Positions 60,328 to 64,000 of a DNA stretch of 64,000 nucleotides are shown piece by piece; the first letter of the stretch is position 1; the number at the start of each line of letters is the position of its first letter. The position numbers were made by a program, and so were the translations under genes. The notes under the pieces were generated by a model. It was not told the origin of the DNA. It saw only the letters and a program-made list of their open reading frames with translations, and searched no databases. The DNA comes from Oscillospiraceae bacterium (GTDB lineage: Bacteria; Bacillota; Clostridia; Oscillospirales; Ruminococcaceae): NCBI GenBank assembly GCA_012520915.1, contig JAAYNJ010000026.1, positions 1-64,000 on the forward strand, written 5' to 3'.

Positions 60328-61131
60328 ATGAGGAAAAGAAGAAAAAAAACACTTAGCAGAAACAAGAGACGGAGACGTTTCTTTTCTTCTATTGTCTTTT
60401 TATTTCTCGTTATCGGCTCCACAGTTTTGATAACAAACCTCTTTTTCAAGATAGAGACGATTGAGGTAATAAAAAAAGGTTCGCTCGATTATACGAACAA
60501 CGAAATAATTGCCGTCAGCGGCATTCAGACGGGGAAAACGATATTTTCATTTAAAACAGACGAAGTGGTGTCAAATCTCATAGTCAAACTTCCTTTTATC
60601 GGAAGCGCAAAGGTGGAGAGAAAACTTCCGCGGAAGGTAAAGATAACCGTTTCCGAGGTGACGGAGTACGCTTCGATTCCGTATAAGGGCGGTTTTCTGA
60701 TAGTCGGAAAGGACCTTAAGGTTTTAAGCGACGCGAGCAGGGCTCCGATGAACACAATGTCTGTTTACGGCCTCACCCCCTCAGCGTTTAATACCGGAAG
60801 CAGGCTGAAAACGACCGATGAAACGACGCCCGAAACGCTCGGGTATCTGTTTAACGAGATTTCAAGAATAGGCTGGTTCGACAAGGTGACGGCGGTAAAT
60901 GTCAGGGATAAGCTGAACATCATGCTGGTATACAAGGACAGCATACTTGTAACGGTGGGCACGCAGAACAACCTCGATTATAAGTTCGATCTCATGAAAG
61001 AAGTTATAGAAAACAGGCTTGAAGAGGGGTTTGCGGGAACGCTGGACATATCGGTATCCGGACAGGCAAGGAGCACGCCGGGGGAATTCAAATACCCGAT
61101 GGGATTTTTCGATATAGGGGACGAAGAATAA
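60328..61131 (+). CDS. divIB: Division protein DivIB/FtsQ
   Basis: A 267-residue bitopic protein. A very basic N-terminus (RKRRKKTLSRNKRRRR), one helix (about 20-40), a POTRA domain starting with IETIEVIKKGSLDYTNNEIIAVSG and KLPFIGSAKVERKLPRKVKITV, and a DivIB-type beta domain. It works with FtsL at the septum. ATG behind GCGGAGAG. Confidence 0.88.
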   Translation: MRKRRKKTLSRNKRRRRFFSSIVFLFLVIGSTVLITNLFFKIETIEVIKKGSLDYTNNEIIAVSGIQTGKTIFSFKTDEVVSNLIVKLPFIGSAKVERKLPRKVKITVSEVTEYASIPYKGGFLIVGKDLKVLSDASRAPMNTMSVYGLTPSAFNTGSRLKTTDETTPETLGYLFNEISRIGWFDKVTAVNVRDKLNIMLVYKDSILVTVGTQNNLDYKFDLMKEVIENRLEEGFAGTLDISVSGQARSTPGEFKYPMGFFDIGDEE

Positions 61132-61416
61132 CGGATTTTATCAATTAAAATAATTATAACTGTTAAACAGTTCTTTTAAACGATTAAGCACGCTAAACCC
61201 TTGCGATTAACCGCATCAGGGGATTTTTACATCCCGGCTTTGCCGGAACATCGAAAATCCGGGGGAATGTCGAAATCAACGGCATATTCTGCGGGATAAA
61301 GTAAATATTTATTGAAAAAAAGCCGATAATATGATAACTTATCCTTATGTAATTTGACGAAGGGTACAAATTTATATCGGTGCATATAAATTATAAATTT
61401 GTTTGGAGGTACGACT
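61132..61416. other. Intergenic leader before ftsZ
   Basis: Contains AACTGT/ACAGTT (61158-61163, 61167-61172) and CCGGC/GCCGG (61234-61238, 61242-61246) hairpins. TTGACG (61354-61359) and TATAAA (61385-61390) are present but too far apart for a normal promoter. No gene seen. Confidence 0.35.
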
Positions 61417-62556
61417 GTGAACTTTGCTTTCAGTGAAGAGATTGAACTCGGCACAAACATCAAAGTAATAGGTGTCGGCGGCGGCGGCGGAAATGCCATT
61501 AACAGAATGATTCAGTCGGGAATGCAGGGCGTTGAGTTTATCGCCATGAATACCGATAATCAGATCCTTCAGTACAACAGGGCGACCTTTAAGTTGCAGC
61601 TTGGAGATAAGCTGACTAAAGGCAAGGGGGCCGGAGGAGACGCTGAAAGAGGAAAACGCGCAGCTGAAGAGAGCAAAGACGAGATTGTCGCGGCTCTGAA
61701 GGGCACCGATATGGTGTTCATTACCGCAGGCATGGGCGGAGGCACCGGAACCGGCGCCGCTCCGATAGTTGCGGAAATAGCGAAAGATATGGGAATTCTG
61801 ACGGTTGCCATAGTTACCAAACCCTTCAAGTTCGAAGGTAGAAGAAAGATGGATACCGCGGAAATAGGAATAGCAAATCTGAGGGAATATGTCGACTCGA
61901 TAGTAGTCATACCGAACGACAGGCTGAAATACCTTACGGAAGAGAGAATAACGCTGGCTAACGCCTTTGAGGCGGCCGATAACGTACTGAAACAGGGCGT
62001 TCAGAGCATATCCGACCTCATCAATGTTCCGGGGCTTATAAACCTCGACTTTGCGGACGTTTCCGCAGTGATGAAGGATGCGGGATACGCGCACATGGGT
62101 GTCGGTTCCGCTACGGGACGCGACAAAGCGGAAGTTGCGGCTCTGGCGGCAATTTCAAGTCCGTTGCTCGAAACGACGATAAACGGTGCAAAGGGTGTTA
62201 TTATTAACATAACCTCAAATTCAAACATTGACCTGAATGACGTCGAGCTCGCAGCATCAATGATGACCGATGCCGCCCACGATGATGCCAATATAATCTG
62301 GGGCGCCGCATTTGACGATACACTCGAAGACGAGATGAAGATAACCGTAATAGCGACGGGGTTTGACACCAAGAAGAGCGAGGAGGAGATGAAGTTTTTC
62401 CCCGGCACATTCGGACAGGATGCAGCTAAAAAAGAAGAATCGTCAACCGGCTGGGACTCCGACGGATATACCGATGACATCGGGACGTTTATCGGACTTT
62501 TGAACAGAGCCGACAGAAATTTTGATGTAACCAATAATCCGGATAAAAACTTTTAA
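61417..62556 (+). CDS. ftsZ: Cell division GTPase FtsZ
   Basis: A 379-residue tubulin-like GTPase that forms the Z-ring. IKVIGVGGGGGNAINRM near residues 16-32, NTDNQILQ, GKGAGGDAERGKRAAEE and the signature GGGTGTGAAPIVAEIAK near 107-123 bind GTP; NLDFADVSAVMKDAGYAHMG is the T7 loop region. The C-terminal tail reads DIGTFIGLLNRADRNF instead of the usual DIPTFLR-type peptide bound by FtsA or SepF. GTG 61417 behind TTGGAGGT. Confidence 0.95.
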   Translation: MNFAFSEEIELGTNIKVIGVGGGGGNAINRMIQSGMQGVEFIAMNTDNQILQYNRATFKLQLGDKLTKGKGAGGDAERGKRAAEESKDEIVAALKGTDMVFITAGMGGGTGTGAAPIVAEIAKDMGILTVAIVTKPFKFEGRRKMDTAEIGIANLREYVDSIVVIPNDRLKYLTEERITLANAFEAADNVLKQGVQSISDLINVPGLINLDFADVSAVMKDAGYAHMGVGSATGRDKAEVAALAAISSPLLETTINGAKGVIINITSNSNIDLNDVELAASMMTDAAHDDANIIWGAAFDDTLEDEMKITVIATGFDTKKSEEEMKFFPGTFGQDAAKKEESSTGWDSDGYTDDIGTFIGLLNRADRNFDVTNNPDKNF

Positions 62557-62596
62557 GATTTAATAAGAAATTTACCTGTAGGAAGGAGGGGGAGCA

Positions 62597-63658
62597 GTGG
62601 AAGGAAACATGCCCACGGAAAAAGCGATGTCCGGCGAATATTCTTCAATCGGCGGGATTTCAAGTCATCGCACCAATTCCTTCAAAACCTCTCTCTTCGG
62701 ATTTGATAAAGGCGATGTAATCAGCTATATTGACAAACTTGTACAGGATATCTCAAACCAAAAAAACAACATCGATGTAACGCTCAACAGAATGACGGAA
62801 CAAAACAGCGAGCTCATAGAAAGGATAAACCGCTATGAGAAGCAGATATCCGTAATTCAGGCCGAACTCGAGGACGAAAAACTATATAACAACAACGCGC
62901 GCGAGAGGGAGGAACTCTTCAAAAAAGCGGTTGCCATTCTGCAGGAAAAGGTTGCGTTTCTCCAAAACAACACCGTTGCGCCCATGGGAGAAGCGGATTC
63001 CGACCTCGAGAGCAGGACAAAAAGGGCGAATGAGATTGTCATTAAGCTCAGGGAAGATTTGCTCAGGAAAGATGAGAACATCGGAAAACTGGGAGCGGCG
63101 ATTTCACGCAGAAACGATGTGATACTCGACCAGGACAGAATGATAGCCCAGAGAGACAGAATTATTTCGGAGAGGACAGCAGAGATAAACTCGCTCGCCG
63201 AGAGGCTCAACCGGCGAACGCGAGATCTTGAAATAGCGCAGGATCGAATAGTAACGCTTCAGAACCGTGTCGGCAATCTTGAAAATCACATAAGATATCT
63301 GAATGAAGAGAAAGAGAGAATACATTACAGAAGTCAAAACATCCGCGAAGAGGAAAGAAGCGATTACAAAGGATACGAATATGTGCCGAGAAGCCGGGAA
63401 AGCCGTTACGACGATTTTGAAACAAGACGGCCGGAGTACCCCTACTACAACGACGTAAGGCACAGAGCCCCAAGCGACGAATTCCGCCTCGACCGCCACG
63501 ATGACAGGCAAAACGGGTTTGACTATGTTAAGGAGTATCGCCCCCGCAGAAATTCTTTCATCGAGTACGCCGACAGCCTTTACGACAGGGCCGGACAGGG
63601 AATAAGGGGTCTTGACGACGGTTACGGGCCGATACCCGACTACAGATACAGATATTGA
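62597..63658 (+). CDS. DivIVA-like coiled-coil protein
   Basis: A 353-residue protein. FGFDKGDVISYIDKLVQDIS near residues 34-53 resembles the DivIVA N-terminal membrane-curvature motif. Residues about 55-245 form a long coiled coil. The C-terminal 100 residues are rich in Arg, Asp and Tyr (ESRYDDFETRRPEYPYYND) and probably disordered. Placement right after ftsZ supports a role in division or pole organisation. GTG at 62597 behind AAGGAGG; ATG 62609 is an alternative. Confidence 0.7.
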   Translation: MEGNMPTEKAMSGEYSSIGGISSHRTNSFKTSLFGFDKGDVISYIDKLVQDISNQKNNIDVTLNRMTEQNSELIERINRYEKQISVIQAELEDEKLYNNNAREREELFKKAVAILQEKVAFLQNNTVAPMGEADSDLESRTKRANEIVIKLREDLLRKDENIGKLGAAISRRNDVILDQDRMIAQRDRIISERTAEINSLAERLNRRTRDLEIAQDRIVTLQNRVGNLENHIRYLNEEKERIHYRSQNIREEERSDYKGYEYVPRSRESRYDDFETRRPEYPYYNDVRHRAPSDEFRLDRHDDRQNGFDYVKEYRPRRNSFIEYADSLYDRAGQGIRGLDDGYGPIPDYRYRY

Positions 63659-63680
63659 AACTAAAAGTATTTTAACAAAT

Positions 63681-63722
63681 AAAAGGTCTGCTTTAGGGGT
63701 TTGACCCGACGCAGACTTTTTT
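63681..63722 (+). terminator. Intrinsic terminator
   Basis: GTCTGC (63686-63691) pairs with GCAGAC (63711-63716) around an inner GGG/CCC pair, followed by six T residues. Confidence 0.75.
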
Positions 63723-63744
63723 ATGTAAAACAGGGTAAATATAA

Positions 63745-64000
63745 TTGAAAAAATTCCTTAAAATAATCAGAAAAATAATTGTGTCGATATTTTACTTAAT
63801 CATCATATCCGTGCTGTTTCTGACGGCAATAAACGCTTTTATGATTTTTAAGACGAAAGGAAATATCTCAAGTCCCGAAGAAATTCAAAGCGGCGGATAT
63901 GACTGCATACTGGTTTTGGGAGCGGGGCTCTGGGGAGAAAACACCCCCAGCCCCATGTTGAAAGACAGGCTGAATACGGCGATAGAACTCTATAACAGGG
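63745..64000 (+). CDS. DUF218/SanA-YdcF-type protein, cut by the window end
   Basis: The first 85 residues only. TTG start (63745), with a weak AGGG site; a basic stretch, one hydrophobic helix (about residues 12-33), then YDCILVLGAGLWGENTPSPMLKDRLNTAIELYNRG. VLGAG-x4-G-x-P-S-P-x-L-x-x-R is the signature of the DUF218/SanA/YdcF family, membrane-anchored proteins linked to envelope integrity. The rest lies beyond the window. Confidence 0.8.
   Translation, partial: MKKFLKIIRKIIVSIFYLIIISVLFLTAINAFMIFKTKGNISSPEEIQSGGYDCILVLGAGLWGENTPSPMLKDRLNTAIELYNR

Noticed and set aside
1-64000. CRISPR arrays, tRNA and rRNA genes
   Set aside because: No regularly spaced direct repeats, cloverleaf arms or rRNA-like stretches were found by eye.

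Overview
The window looks like a chromosomal segment of an uncultured clostridial bacterium (Bacillota). The reasons are a monoderm-type division and cell-wall cluster (mraZ to ftsZ), a class B sortase with VPxTGD substrates, class III fructose-1,6-bisphosphatase, an ImmR/ImmA pair, frequent GTG and TTG starts behind strong GGAGG-type ribosome sites, and a MurE carrying the DNPR motif typical of meso-diaminopimelate wall. No rRNA, tRNA or CRISPR array was seen.

Layout. 1-470: a non-coding block of nested hairpins. 468-3860: an accessory islet with an ImmR-type repressor, an ImmA-type metallopeptidase and several small or unknown membrane proteins, bounded by two closely similar GC-rich hairpins. 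3870-5908 (minus): a CNNM/CorC-type transporter whose start appears to be CTG, and a tiny VPKTG-anchored protein. 6121-13478: an intact-looking but incomplete podovirus-type structural and lysis cassette (zinc ribbon, scaffold, capsid, adaptor, nozzle, tail fibre, holin, endolysin) with no terminase, portal or integrase. 13698-16553: a VPRTG-anchored surface protein, a lipoprotein and a small unknown gene. 16691-16893 (minus): two tandem, homologous, independently promoted, terminator-ended small RNA candidates, the most unusual signal here. 17112-20138: ftsH, a GNAT gene broken by a stop codon, and an HD-domain gene. 20242-23277: a 1011-residue unknown protein.

23510-30662: YwlG-like protein, secreted MsrAB and class B sortase, class III FBPase, a metallo-beta-lactamase-fold protein, an FMN-binding protein and a DUF3810 metalloprotease. 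30782-40857: an envelope polysaccharide operon. It has a PglF/PglE/PglC-like trio for a diamino or amino sugar, CapE/CapF/CapG homologues that would make UDP-N-acetyl-L-fucosamine, glycosyltransferases, a DUF2304 protein, and thiamine pyrophosphokinase overlapping the end. 40930-49765: an assortment including a GNAT protein, two lipoproteins, a LuxR regulator fused to a 12-helix permease, small membrane proteins, adenine deaminase, a DUF554 protein and a membrane-anchored XRE regulator.

49926-62556: the division/cell-wall cluster in the order mraZ, rsmH, ftsL, PBP, murE, murF, mraY, ftsW, murG, divIB, ftsZ, preceded by MraZ-box-like repeats and lacking murD between mraY and ftsW. It is followed by a DivIVA-like coiled-coil gene and the start of a DUF218/SanA-type gene cut by the window edge. 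All family assignments come from reading motifs by eye; none was checked by a search.
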